DNA from: Bacteroidota bacterium
GTDB lineage: Bacteria; Bacteroidota; Bacteroidia; Bacteroidales; F082
Direction: 5' to 3'
Assembly: GCA_009773165.1 (NCBI GenBank)
Contig: WOUZ01000005.1
Span: 1 to 64,000 of the forward strand
DNA length: 64,000 bases
The position numbers and the translations under genes are program-made. The notes under the pieces were generated by a model, which made no database searches, was not told the origin of the DNA, and was given only the letters and a program-made list of their open reading frames with translations. Below, piece by piece: positions 45,701-54,161 of this stretch. Numbering within the stretch: the first letter of the stretch is position 1; each line of letters opens with the position of its first letter.

Positions 45701-46690
45701 GCAACATATTCGGTAACGAATGTTGTCGGTATAACCCATTCTTGGACCGTTCCAACAGGATGGACTATCGTTTCGGGACAAGGGAGCAGTTCAATTGCTG
45801 TTACAGTAGGATCAAACCCAGGTAATATCACTGTTACTCCTAACAATGCATGCGGAAGCGGAAGTTCCAGTACGCTCGCAGTGGTGGTGAACACAGTTCC
45901 CAATCAGCCAAGTGAGATTATTGGGAATGTCAATCCATGCGAAGGCTATACCGGAATTTATTCGGTAACGAATGTAGTGGGTGTAAGTTATAATTGGACA
46001 ATTCCTACTGGAGCAGTTTTCATTGATGGACAGGGTACCAATTCTGTGGTTGTAAATATGGGTGCAACAGGAGGTAATATACTAGTTACGCCATCCAATA
46101 CATGTGGAAACGGATTAGCGAGAAGTTTGGCTGTGGTAGTGAATAATCCGCCATCGGAAACCCCATCTCAAGCTCTTGGGCCAGAGACAGTGAATACTTA
46201 TACCACAATAAGTAGTCTTTATACAACAAACGCTGTTGCAGATGCAAATTACTATTTATGGGATTTGTTTCCAACATATGCAGGAGTTTTATCAACAGGA
46301 AATGATACATCTGTTACTATAACATGGAATACTAGTTTTATAGGAAATTGTGCTTTAATGGTGAAAGCCGTTAATAACTGTGGAGAAAGTCAGTATTCTA
46401 TTCCGAAAATTATTTATGTTGATTATATTACTTCATTAGATGAGGTAAAACACAATCCTATAACAATATTCCCAAATCCATCGGATGGTATCTTTACGGT
46501 GAAGTCTGAATACCCAATGGAAAGCATGGTGCTGAAGGATGTAACTGGAAAAGTGGTACTGCACCCAATTCCGGATAACGGTTATTCATTCAACATCAAC
46601 TTACAAGGTTTTGCTAAAGGGATCTATTTCCTTGACATAAAACATCGTTATGGAAAAGAACGGGTGAAGCTGATACTGATTGAGAACTAG
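42737..46690 (+). CDS. Giant secreted protease: Spi + C10 peptidase + beta-helix + PKD-like repeats + T9SS
   Basis: 1317 residues. A signal peptide comes first, then a Spi/propeptide region (about 22-135: ARVAAENWYQHY, GGFVLVSANDAVMPVLGY). A C10 streptopain-like peptidase follows with C181 (WIGCVATAMAQI) and H321 (GSHAWVCDG), then YHFNWGWGG. A right-handed beta-helix is at about 460-790 (repeated NNDAYNGAGI, NATNRGGGIYLSS-like turns). Four ~83-residue Ig/PKD-like repeats (about 812-1145) each start C(Q/E)G and contain SGQGS and GN(I/V). A T9SS type A sorting domain closes it (ITIFPNPSDGIFTV). It is a surface cysteine protease with adhesive modules. Confidence 0.9.
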   Translation: MKKSIILTSLFFICMLGYLSAETVKEDKARVAAENWYQHYAPENKKSALVGSFSEFKYNGRTAFYIYNFDQGGFVLVSANDAVMPVLGYGFEHSAPEEITNESVKGWFDNYARQIDTVFVLKLKNEEMTSKWMEVLENRIPVKNGNSVGPLLTTTWDQGWPYNEMCPSDAGGPGGHVWIGCVATAMAQILKYHNYPSQGLGSYGYQWGSYPYTGADFGATTYNWSNMPNSISTSNLDIATIMYQTAVSCKSMWGAGSTGVGYSSDSDPMTRAFVNYFKTAFSTIHYVESQYYTTTEWNNLIQAELTNNRPVYYRGDGVGSHAWVCDGVDASNMYHFNWGWGGMYNGYFALSNINPGGFNFTSNQHAIIGIKPNDGSTLVTNTTWSGNVSKSTNVAVPDAITLTTSPGAVINFAQDCKLQIWGKLTSIGTSSNYVRFTAVDTTDGWLGIKWDNSHMDGTVMADNDTSKLIYTQVEYSDEHGIFCQYYGKILIDHCKINNNDAYNGAGISVWYQAININNTEIYNNHATNRGGGIYLSSDDNLSVTISQNDIHDNLADISGGGIYMICYETIVIKNNDIHHNQAVKGGGGVVSGLTGPKLINNKFCNNSTVGDGKGGGLYIESCSPHVVNNLFANNTRGGLYITTNSNPLLLNNTISNNSHPYYGGGIRIMYNSNPSLKNTILYGNTAPDGSQISLETTDCDPLFDHCDIQGGVGGFGGVGAGSNYTIANYTNNLELNPVYISPSGGAGNGYDGLSANWQLQSTSPCINAGDTTGVGNLLPVLDLGDNPRINGEIDMGVYEYCGPGQPSAIAGITILCQGAAQEYSVTNVSGVTYTWAVPPGASITSGQGSNTITVVFGAVSGNVSVVPSNLCGDGMTRVLGVTVSTLPAQPSIISGNSNPCEGATQSYSITAVTGESYNWTVPSDWSIVSGQGSSFIAVAVGANPGNITVTPSNNCGVGSSRTLAVTVNHAPNQASEISGNIAPCQGANATYSVTNVVGITHSWTVPTGWTIVSGQGSSSIAVTVGSNPGNITVTPNNACGSGSSSTLAVVVNTVPNQPSEIIGNVNPCEGYTGIYSVTNVVGVSYNWTIPTGAVFIDGQGTNSVVVNMGATGGNILVTPSNTCGNGLARSLAVVVNNPPSETPSQALGPETVNTYTTISSLYTTNAVADANYYLWDLFPTYAGVLSTGNDTSVTITWNTSFIGNCALMVKAVNNCGESQYSIPKIIYVDYITSLDEVKHNPITIFPNPSDGIFTVKSEYPMESMVLKDVTGKVVLHPIPDNGYSFNINLQGFAKGIYFLDIKHRYGKERVKLILIEN

Positions 46691-46811
46691 TGAGATTATT
46701 CATCATTTGTTATATCTGGCAAATTAACCCAACACTCCATACAGTTATATAATCACAATACCCGTATCGAAAAATTATAGAAACACTCAATTGAAACGTT
46801 GAATCCTCAAT

Positions 46812-47110
46812 CCCGTATGTTTTCAGGTCAAATCCTCAAATCACAGAAATGTTGATTTGTTGATTCGTTGATTTGTTGAGGGCTGGTTTAGATGGTTGAG
46901 AGGTTTAGGGTTGGCACGTAAAATCCTAACTTTTAGATTTGATAACGCCTAACTCCTAACACCAACCACCCATAAAGTTGATTTGTTAAGGGCTGGTTTA
47001 GATGGTTAAGAGGTTGAGAGGTTTAGGGTTGGCACGTAAAATCCTAACTTTTGGATTTGCTAAAGCCTAACTCCTAACACCAACCATCCATAAAGTTGAT
47101 TTGTTGAGGG
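46812..47110. repeat. Interspersed repeat with TTGATTTG tracts, copy 2
   Basis: This matches 37256-37460 in the same orientation, starting with TTTTCAGGTCAAATCCTC. The inner block with GGTTTAGGGTTGGCACGT and CCTAACTCCTAACACC is present twice in tandem. The whole gap 46691-47482 is gene-free. Confidence 0.75.
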
Positions 47111-47350
47111 CTTGCGCAAGCCAATAGCCACAGCCAATGGCCAAAGCTTTCATTGTGAACGCAAGACAATAGGAATTAATTGACATCCGGTCTGGAGACC
47201 TAAAAGTGAGACAGTATAGTTGCAAACTACACTGAACGAGGCAACTGTAATAAGTGTTTGCCATAGTCAAGGATATTTCGCTCCTACGGAGCTTAGGATT
47301 TTATACTTGGCCGTTTTTATAACTATTTCGCTGCTCTGCAGCTCTGATGA
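47111..47350. repeat. Structured interspersed repeat (GGTCT-GG-AGACC family), copy 2
   Basis: Contains GGTCTggAGACC (47189-47200), TAGTTgcaAACTA, ACTGAACGAGGCAACTG, and the paired TATTTCGCT blocks with GCTCCtacGGAGC. It matches 37910-38190 closely. Confidence 0.7.
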
Positions 47351-47433
47351 AAAGTTTACTACATCCGCACCTAACAACAAACACCGACCTCCGACTCCTG
47401 ACCTCCCATCTCCGACCTAACCCCATTTTATCT

Positions 47434-47441
47434 TACTTTTG
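47434..47441 (+). promoter_or_regulatory. Candidate -7 promoter element
   Basis: TACTTTTG matches TAnnTTTG and lies 41 bp before the ATG at 47483, just past the repeat island. Confidence 0.4.
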
Positions 47442-47482
47442 TAAAAAATTGACACAATAATTTGCTGATTATATCTACTGCT

Positions 47483-48661
47483 ATGCTGAAAATAAAGCTC
47501 CATGCAGCCCTCTATCACTATTATCTGCTTTTTGTTCTGTTGGCCGCCATCGCCATCAGCGGAGGAAGGGATTTTCTGTTTACCAAAGATGCCGTTGAAG
47601 TAAAGGTAGGTTTGCCCGAAATTCAGGAGATTTACCCTGAAGCAACACGTTTCGCCCTGAACAGCTACGGCGTTTATGAAGCCTATGCTGCCAGCGGACA
47701 ACAAATAGGTACTGCATTGCTCTCTTCCAACTACTCACAGCAGTTTGGATATGCCGGCATTGTCCCCCTGCTGATAGGGGTGGATCAAAACCTAATCATC
47801 TCGAAGATTGTTATGTTGCCAAACAATGAAACAGGCGACTATGTGGAAGCCATCTACAGCGATAAGTTTATTGGCAGGTGGCAGGGAGTAAGCCTTGAAG
47901 AGGCCATGCAGATGCAGGTAGATGGCGTTTCGGGCGCGACGCACACAAGCAAAGCTGTCATCGCTGGCGTGAGGCAAACCGCTTCACATGTGATGAAAGC
48001 AGATGTTCCGGTTGTAGGTGAAACAAAGCTATGGTCTTCTATCAAGAACCTGCTGTTTTTGGCTATGGTTTTAGCATCAGTGGTGATGGCCTATAAGAAA
48101 GGCAGGGCAAGATTCCGGACGGTTTACCTTTTTTTTGTATTGCTGATCATGGGATTGATGCTCAACAACCTGCTTTCAGTCCGCCTGCTGAATGGGTGGT
48201 TGCTGGAGGGCTTTGTCTGGAGAGTTCATTGGCAAAGCATTGTTGTGTTTGGTCTGGCATTGGTACTCTCCCTGGCAGGAAAACGCAAATTTTATTGCAA
48301 CTACCTCTGTCCGATGGGTGCATTGCAGGAACTGACCAACAAAATCACTCCCTTCAGAAAAAGAAAACTGCCAGGCCGTTTTTGGGGGATCAGCACACGA
48401 GAGCTCTATCTTACGTTGATTGCCGGCTCGCTGCTCCTTGGCTTCAGGCCGGAGCTGGCCTATTTGGAACCATTCATGTTTTTCTCGTTCAATATCATCG
48501 GCATTGGAATGATCGTGTTTGGGGTGGCTGTCGTTGGGCTGTCACTGTTTTTCAACCAACCCTGGTGCTCTGTCTGCCCAACAGGCTGCCTGATGGATAC
48601 CATGCCTTTCAACAAAGCAAAATATACTGAATCAAAGCCCATTGACCATGCAGAAAAGTAA
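47483..48661 (+). CDS. FMN-binding and 4Fe-4S membrane protein (NosR/RnfG-like)
   Basis: About 392 residues. A membrane anchor comes first, then an extracytoplasmic FMN-binding domain with the covalent flavinylation motif SGAT (T153, within DGVSGATHTSKAV). Four to five membrane helices follow, with two Cys clusters of the polyferredoxin type: CNYLCPMGALQE and PWCSVCPTGC. The family passes electrons across or along the membrane to periplasmic acceptors. ATG 47483 is preferred to a TTG at 47462. The 3' end overlaps the next gene by 14 bp, indicating coupling. Confidence 0.88.
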   Translation: MLKIKLHAALYHYYLLFVLLAAIAISGGRDFLFTKDAVEVKVGLPEIQEIYPEATRFALNSYGVYEAYAASGQQIGTALLSSNYSQQFGYAGIVPLLIGVDQNLIISKIVMLPNNETGDYVEAIYSDKFIGRWQGVSLEEAMQMQVDGVSGATHTSKAVIAGVRQTASHVMKADVPVVGETKLWSSIKNLLFLAMVLASVVMAYKKGRARFRTVYLFFVLLIMGLMLNNLLSVRLLNGWLLEGFVWRVHWQSIVVFGLALVLSLAGKRKFYCNYLCPMGALQELTNKITPFRKRKLPGRFWGISTRELYLTLIAGSLLLGFRPELAYLEPFMFFSFNIIGIGMIVFGVAVVGLSLFFNQPWCSVCPTGCLMDTMPFNKAKYTESKPIDHAEK

Positions 48662-49919
48662 ATTTATAAACATAGTGCTGGCCACAGCAGTATTGGTGCT
48701 GACAGTACTTTTATCAACAAAAAATGATAAATCCATCATGAAAAGCAGTAAAAATGTAGCCGGAACTGTTGAAAACAGGCCTTCAGATTCCGCCATTATT
48801 CCATTCAAAAAGAGATCGTTGGGCGTAAGGGCCGAATTGCCTCCAAAACCTGCAGCGGTGATCGGTACCTACGATAAGGATGGAAAACCCAACATCATGA
48901 CAGCTGCCTGGATTGGCATCTGCAACTCCGATCCGCTCAGTATTGCCGTCTCCATGCGTCCTGCCACCTACTCCTATGCCAGTGTCACTGAATCGGGAGC
49001 TTTCACGGTCAATATTCCTTCAGCAGAACTGGCGAAATACGTGGACTATGCCGGAAGACTTTCGGGCAGGGATGTGGACAAATTCAAGGAAACAGGCCTT
49101 ACACCGTTAAAATCAGAATTTGTAAACGCGCCCTACATCAAAGAATTTCCGCTTGTGATCGAGTGCGAGCTCACGGAATATCACGACCTTGGTTCGCACC
49201 GCCAGTTTATCGGTAAGGTAATCGATGTGAAAGCAGATGAGGCCATACTTGACGCCGAAGGCAGAGTGGATGTTTCACTGCTGAATCCGCTGATTTATGC
49301 CGGAAGAAATTATTACGAAACCGGAGCTTTTGTTGCTGAAGTGGGCGAGTCGATGCATGAAATAGATGGGAAGCCTTTTATTCCAGATTACCGCAGAAAA
49401 CATATGAACGAAACCCTGAAAGTGATTCATAGCCGGAAGAGTGTGCGTCATTTTACCGATCAGGCCGTTTCCAAAGAACAGATGGAGCTTTTACTGCAGG
49501 CGGGCATGGCAGCCCCGACAGCTGTCAACAGGCAGCCCTGGGCCTTTTATGTAGTAACCCGACGCGAAACCCTGGATTCGCTCAGCGAACAGCTGCCTTA
49601 TGCAAAGATGCTTTCACAGGCACAGGCCGCCATTGTGGTTTGCGGCGATATGGAAAAAGCCGGAAATATGAAAGATAAAGGCTATTGGGTGCAGGATTGC
49701 TCAGCAGCCACGCAAAACATACTGCTCGCCGCAGAGAGCATGGGTTTGGGAGCTGTCTGGACGGCAGTATTTCCCTACGACGACAGATCTGCCATGGTCA
49801 TCAACACATTGAACCTTCCGGGACATCACATCCCGTTAAACGTCATCCCGATCGGTTATCCAACCGGCGAAGACACGCCAAAGGATAAATGGAATCCGGG
49901 AAACGTAATTTGGCAGTAG
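48648..49919 (+). CDS. Flavin reductase-like / nitroreductase fusion, membrane-anchored
   Basis: About 423 residues. An N-terminal hydrophobic anchor or signal (INIVLATAVLVLTVLLS) leads to a flavoredoxin/flavin-reductase-like FMN-binding domain (about 55-240: AAVIGTYDKDGKPNIMTAAWIGICNSDP, then GRNYYETG). A nitroreductase domain follows (about 255-423: IHSRKSVRHFTDQAV, MAAPTAVNRQPWAFYVV, ESMGLGAVWTAVF). Joining these two flavin folds in one exported chain is uncommon. Overlap with the FMN/4Fe-4S gene suggests that the membrane protein feeds it electrons. I chose ATG 48648 over an upstream TTG. The substrate is unknown. Confidence 0.85.
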   Translation: MQKSKFINIVLATAVLVLTVLLSTKNDKSIMKSSKNVAGTVENRPSDSAIIPFKKRSLGVRAELPPKPAAVIGTYDKDGKPNIMTAAWIGICNSDPLSIAVSMRPATYSYASVTESGAFTVNIPSAELAKYVDYAGRLSGRDVDKFKETGLTPLKSEFVNAPYIKEFPLVIECELTEYHDLGSHRQFIGKVIDVKADEAILDAEGRVDVSLLNPLIYAGRNYYETGAFVAEVGESMHEIDGKPFIPDYRRKHMNETLKVIHSRKSVRHFTDQAVSKEQMELLLQAGMAAPTAVNRQPWAFYVVTRRETLDSLSEQLPYAKMLSQAQAAIVVCGDMEKAGNMKDKGYWVQDCSAATQNILLAAESMGLGAVWTAVFPYDDRSAMVINTLNLPGHHIPLNVIPIGYPTGEDTPKDKWNPGNVIWQ

Positions 49920-50004
49920 CAGATGATTGGTAATCGGTGATGGGTGATTGATTTCGGCCATTCCGGTATCTCGCCCGACCATATTTTAAACCACAACTAG
50001 TGAT

Positions 50005-50255
50005 TTTCCTTCGGTCTGGAGACTCAAATATTGCGACAGTGTAGTTGCAAATTACACTAAACGAGGTAACACACCCGACCATACATTTAACCACAACAAT
50101 GGACTTACATCCGGTCTGGAGACCGAAATTTCGCGACAGCGTAGTTTTCAACTACGCTGAACGACGAGTATTGATTTGGTTGACTTTTTATAAATATTTC
50201 GCAGCGTTATAACTGTGATAAGTTTTCGCTGTTACTGGAATTTGTCGCTTTGATC
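50005..50255. repeat. Structured interspersed repeat, copies 3 and 4
   Basis: Two head units in tandem: TCGGTCTggaGACTC (50011) with GTGTAGTTgcAAATTACAC, and CGGTCTggAGACCG (50112-50125) with a perfect GCGTAGTT-ttc-AACTACGC hairpin (50139-50157). The TATTTCGCAGCG tail follows. The hairpin arms differ between copies in a paired way. The gap 49920-50336 has no gene. Confidence 0.65.
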
Positions 50256-50336
50256 AAGAGATTCCGGCTAGGCCAAACACCGGAATATTCCAATTTGTTA
50301 CCCATTCCAAAATCAACCATAAAATGAATATCCATT

Positions 50337-51794
50337 TCAACGAATGAATTTGCATACACTGCTCGACCCATTCTCCATTTTCAACTCAGCGATGAAAAGA
50401 CCTCGCGGCAGGTGGTTCATTGGCACTGCCGAAGTCTGGATTCCTGAAGATGTGTTTAGATGTAACTGCATCTCCATTTGGCCTGTGCTGTTGAAAACTG
50501 ACAAAATTCCTGACGCTGTATTTTCAGGAAACGTGAGATAAAGCATGGAGGTTTGACTTGTGTAATACATCTCCGGCTTTGACGAAAGCTCAGGTTTTTC
50601 GGCTGTTCCAATCGTCGAATTGCTCAGGTTGATATCCAGAACAATTCCTTCAATCACTGTGAGTTCATAGGGAATATTCTCGGGCGGCATCGAGTACCAG
50701 CCATTGGCCGAGCCACCCCATCCAAAGTTGAAGTGATACAATTCATCGGTGTTGTAACCATCCACCACCACGTTATGTCCTGCTGTCTGTGAAGGATTCA
50801 CGATTCCAAGCTGGGCAGGAAGGGCAATCTTAATATTCTCAGTCAGCATCGCATTCAGTTCCGGATTGGTGGGGTAAACCAGCTGTGCATCCGAATAACC
50901 GAATCTGATAAACGCATCATAAGCCTGGTCGATTCCAAAAGTACCTGAGACTGAAGAGCTGTACACCTGTTTTGCAGCTGCACCACATGCATAGGTAAGC
51001 GCTGCCTTGTCGCTGTTTTTGAGCGGAACACCCTGCTCGTAATGCGTTTCCAGGGTGTCAAGATACAAATTGAGCTGTTCCCACGAAGGAAATCCGCGGT
51101 TCTCCCAATCATTGTCAATCCAATAACTGTTACCTGAACCAAAATTATGGTAGTAGTCATCGGTATCCGAGAACCGGGTTTTGTTGGTCCTCTGATGAAA
51201 ATTCACAATCTGAGCCATGGCAGTGGCAGGACAACCAGCAACACTCCGTGTCTGAGTTTGTCCGTCTATCGGACAAAATGCATTGTAGGGAGCAGTCTGT
51301 GTCCAATTGGTTGACAACCAACCTCCTGTTGGAGACCATCCTTCGGGAGGCCATTGTTCAAATAAACGCTTTTCGGTTGTCGTATTCATCCAATAGTTCC
51401 AGGTACCATGGTTTCTGGCAGCTTCATCATCCTCCTGACTTACATACTGCTTTCGAAGTTTGAGATCCTTAATCAATAAAGGAAGGAAACTTGACCACGC
51501 CTCACCTTCACCAAAGTTGGATTCATCCGACCAGGCGACGAAGGGTGGTAGGTTTGTATTAGTTGAAACGATGACAAATCCACGGGGCTCACAATGGATC
51601 AGCCAGACCAGACTATCGTTGCCCACCGTCAAAGCCTCTGCAAACATGGAACGTTGATTTGGATGCCTGATTTGAAGGTAATTGTTTGCTACCCTAAGCG
51701 CATCGTCTCTGCTTATGGATTGGGCGGTGGATCTCTCAGCTGCTGCTAACAGGAAGAAAGACAGCAGGATCAGAATGCCTGATATCTGTTTCAT
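50337..51794 (-). CDS. Secreted C10 (streptopain-like) cysteine protease with Spi and T9SS domains
   Basis: 485 residues. A signal peptide ending STAQ is followed by a Spi/propeptide region (SRDDALRVANNYLQ, RGFVIVSTNTNLPPFVAW). The C10 peptidase has catalytic C188 (SVAGCPATAMAQ) and H340 (AGHNVVVDGYN), with YHFNFGWGG. The C-terminal sorting domain is short (GILSVFNSTGQMEMQLHL, LPRGLFIAELKMENG). It is exported by type IX secretion and activated by propeptide removal. It is a smaller paralogue of the giant protease at 42737, without the beta-helix and PKD repeats. Confidence 0.9.
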   Translation of the reverse strand: MKQISGILILLSFFLLAAAERSTAQSISRDDALRVANNYLQIRHPNQRSMFAEALTVGNDSLVWLIHCEPRGFVIVSTNTNLPPFVAWSDESNFGEGEAWSSFLPLLIKDLKLRKQYVSQEDDEAARNHGTWNYWMNTTTEKRLFEQWPPEGWSPTGGWLSTNWTQTAPYNAFCPIDGQTQTRSVAGCPATAMAQIVNFHQRTNKTRFSDTDDYYHNFGSGNSYWIDNDWENRGFPSWEQLNLYLDTLETHYEQGVPLKNSDKAALTYACGAAAKQVYSSSVSGTFGIDQAYDAFIRFGYSDAQLVYPTNPELNAMLTENIKIALPAQLGIVNPSQTAGHNVVVDGYNTDELYHFNFGWGGSANGWYSMPPENIPYELTVIEGIVLDINLSNSTIGTAEKPELSSKPEMYYTSQTSMLYLTFPENTASGILSVFNSTGQMEMQLHLNTSSGIQTSAVPMNHLPRGLFIAELKMENGSSSVCKFIR

Positions 51795-51816
51795 GAGAAT
51801 GAAAATTTAAGACAGT

Positions 51817-51848
51817 CAAAAGTATGAAATACATAATCAAAGTCAAAA
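51817..51848 (-). promoter_or_regulatory. Bacteroidetes promoter for the C10 protease
   Basis: On the minus strand TTTTG (51848-51844), exactly 19 nt, then TACTTTTG (51824-51817): a full match to TTTG-N19-TAnnTTTG. The ATG follows 22 bp later. Confidence 0.65.
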
Positions 51849-51949
51849 CAGAACACAAACTTTATTTGTGGTTGATGTAGCATGGACCGCTTTTTAATGC
51901 CTCTTTCTCTGACGAAATTTTTCGATAAGTGGCATGAAAAATCAATTCA

Positions 51950-52289
51950 CTACAGGATTTGTTGATTCATTTATCTGTTGATTTGTTGATCTTCGGCATT
52001 AATCCATTAACCTTTGACCATTAACCATTAAAAAAAAATTAGGGTTTAGGGCTGGCGCAAGAAAACATTATTCTGTCTGTTCTAACTTGTTGACAAAACT
52101 ATCCAAGGCTGGGTGTGTGAGCACGCGCGAATCGGACAGATTCGGCTACCTTGTGCGTCAGCCGACTTTTAGACTTATTGACTTTCAGACCTTCTGAACT
52201 TTAGACCTGTTGACTTTCAGACTTGCCTACCTCTGATTTTTCATTGTGGGCTGACAGCTTTAATCGCGAATAATTTTTGGTCCTTTCCA
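51950..52289. repeat. Repeat island with TTGATTTG, GTGTGAGC and TTAATCGCGA blocks
   Basis: Degenerate TTGATTTG units (51957-51990), a GGCTGGGTGTGTGAGCACGCG block (52104) and the CATTGTGGGC/TTAATCGCGA/TGGTCCTTTCCATCA block (52242-52290) match pieces of the 37.3-38.4 kb island. The last block touches the stop codon of the outer-membrane protein gene. A GACTTTCAGAC-type short tandem (52165-52230) is also present. No gene seen in 51849-52289. Confidence 0.6.
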
Positions 52290-53324
52290 TCACTCCTTTA
52301 TCGGTTTGAATTCGATACCGGGTATCGACGACAAAGCAGCTGATGACCTCGCTAAAAACCTATACGTTATGCCAAAAGTTAAATTCCATTGTGATGCAAT
52401 CTGTGTCTTGTTAACATATTGGTAAAGAGGAAATTCACCTTGTGCAAACAAAAAAAGCCCATTCACAGCTTTGAAGCTAAGCTGGGGGGCAATGAATAAT
52501 TTTCTGCTTCCGGTGGCCTCCGGGTCATAATTTGGAAACGACACCATCAAAATATCAGGATTGATGTGCATCTTTCCTATAAACTCTCCTTTTAGCTGTA
52601 TGGCAACATTCAACTTTTCAAAATAACTGCGGCCTGCAAAAACCCCAATACTGGTATAATTACCCAGTTTTTCGCCCAGAGGATTCCATCCTTTTAAAAT
52701 ATGAAGACCATTGAAGGTAAGTTTAAGTTTCGTCCCAGGCAATCCAAAGGAGTAGAATGCACTGAAAAGCAGGTCTTGTCCACCAGAAGTTGTCTGTACT
52801 GCAGGAGGTTTGGTGCTGTAAAGTATCTCACCTGAAAAAGGCTCCAAACGACCAATGGAATCGTTATGTGTCCCGATTGGAATTTTCACACCCATACCAA
52901 GTGTCAGTTCCGAAAACTTATTTGCTGCCTTGGGTTTTATCACATTGTATTTCGGGAAGAGAACGAGATCGCCTATACCTTTTGAGCTGTAGGAGTCAGC
53001 TTCGCGCAAGCCATCCTGTTTTTTACTGATCCAATATCCTGCTTCAACCGACATGGTGAGCCTTTCCGAAACACCATAGGCCAGACGTGTATAGATATAC
53101 TGACTGCTAAAGCGGTCAAGGAAATTGGTGTCGCTTTGGCTTCCTGTAAGAAATCGCGTTGTGTTAATGAGTTGGAAGGAAGAGCTTATTTCTGCCTGCT
53201 GTGCCATCAACACCCCTTGAGATGCGTCGCCTGCCAATGGACTACCACCTCCAACAGCACAACACTGGCTGTAGCCAACACTTCCAAAATGAAGTAGTAA
53301 GAGAATGATTATCAAATGCTTCAT
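52290..53324 (-). CDS. Outer-membrane beta-barrel (transporter-like) protein
   Basis: 344 residues with a signal peptide ending GYSQ, then a Cys pair at the mature start (QCCAVGGGSPLAGD). A barrel of amphipathic strands follows (YIYTRLAYGVSERLTMSVEAGYW, LTLGMGVKIPIGTH, WNLTFGITYRF), resembling the MetA-pathway-of-phenol-degradation/transporter barrel group. The tail after ITYRF is longer than usual and its end touches repeat DNA, so the C-terminus may have been altered. It is co-transcribed with the thioredoxin-like T9SS protein (26 bp gap). Confidence 0.7.
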   Translation of the reverse strand: MKHLIIILLLLHFGSVGYSQCCAVGGGSPLAGDASQGVLMAQQAEISSSFQLINTTRFLTGSQSDTNFLDRFSSQYIYTRLAYGVSERLTMSVEAGYWISKKQDGLREADSYSSKGIGDLVLFPKYNVIKPKAANKFSELTLGMGVKIPIGTHNDSIGRLEPFSGEILYSTKPPAVQTTSGGQDLLFSAFYSFGLPGTKLKLTFNGLHILKGWNPLGEKLGNYTSIGVFAGRSYFEKLNVAIQLKGEFIGKMHINPDILMVSFPNYDPEATGSRKLFIAPQLSFKAVNGLFLFAQGEFPLYQYVNKTQIASQWNLTFGITYRFLARSSAALSSIPGIEFKPIKE

Positions 53325-53350
53325 GATAAATACAAAGTGAATTTAGTAAC

Positions 53351-54127
53351 TTACTTTAAGATACTGATTTTTTGCGACGCCGTCCCCTGCTCCGAAACGA
53401 TTTGCAGTAAATAAACACCCGGCTTTAACTGTTCTGTAGGCAAATGTTTCGTGAAACGACCTGTTGAGACATAACTTTCAGTGAATTGCATCTGCACTTT
53501 GCCTGAGTTGTCGTAGATATAAAAATGATACTGCCCGGGAGTTTTAATGTTTAACTCAATGGTCGTTTGACCGTATGTGGGATTTGGGTACAATTGCACC
53601 AATAACTCATCCGATTTTTGCTCGCGGTTTGAAGTAATGATCGAAATGGCCTGATTGATTGCAGCCTGAAGGGCGACATGATCAACAGCATTGTTGGCAT
53701 TGTAATAAACCTGTTTATCAGGTCCACCAACAACCACGACTTTAGGCATCCCGGTTGATCCGTAATCCATCATTTTGATAGCATTGTTCGAGAACCTTCG
53801 TGTATTTGTCATGCCATTTGAGTTGGCCCACAGATCGATCGATGCGCACGGAGTGTTGGCGTAATCATCAACAAGGAGCATTTCAACCATACCCGGATGT
53901 GAACTCTGGTAACTCTGTACGACGTTGTAAGTAGTTTTCAAAGGCAAAACACACGATCCGCAAGGCATTGTCCAACCAATCACCACAACCTTACCTGCGT
54001 TTAGCTCAGCATAAAGATCGTAACTGACACCTGCACACGTTGGAACGGTAAAATTAACTGCTGTTTGTGCTTTACTTGTCAGTGATAAAAGCATGGCAGC
54101 ACCAAGTATTAGTAGTATTTTTTTCAT
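53351..54127 (-). CDS. Secreted thioredoxin-like protein with T9SS sorting domain
   Basis: 258 residues. A signal peptide (LTSKAQ) is followed by a thioredoxin/redoxin fold with C56-G-S-C59 (WTMPCGSC), the cis-Pro in STGMPKVVVVGG, and an additional Cys in NTPCASID. The C-terminal 75 residues are a T9SS type A sorting domain (VQLYPNPTYGQTTIEL, LKPGVYLLQIV). The protein should therefore act as a thiol or peroxide-active protein at the cell surface, outside the outer membrane. It heads a two-gene operon with the barrel protein. Confidence 0.85.
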   Translation of the reverse strand: MKKILLILGAAMLLSLTSKAQTAVNFTVPTCAGVSYDLYAELNAGKVVVIGWTMPCGSCVLPLKTTYNVVQSYQSSHPGMVEMLLVDDYANTPCASIDLWANSNGMTNTRRFSNNAIKMMDYGSTGMPKVVVVGGPDKQVYYNANNAVDHVALQAAINQAISIITSNREQKSDELLVQLYPNPTYGQTTIELNIKTPGQYHFYIYDNSGKVQMQFTESYVSTGRFTKHLPTEQLKPGVYLLQIVSEQGTASQKISILK

Positions 54128-54161
54128 TTGATAGCTTATTAGTTAACCCTTAGTAATCGGC

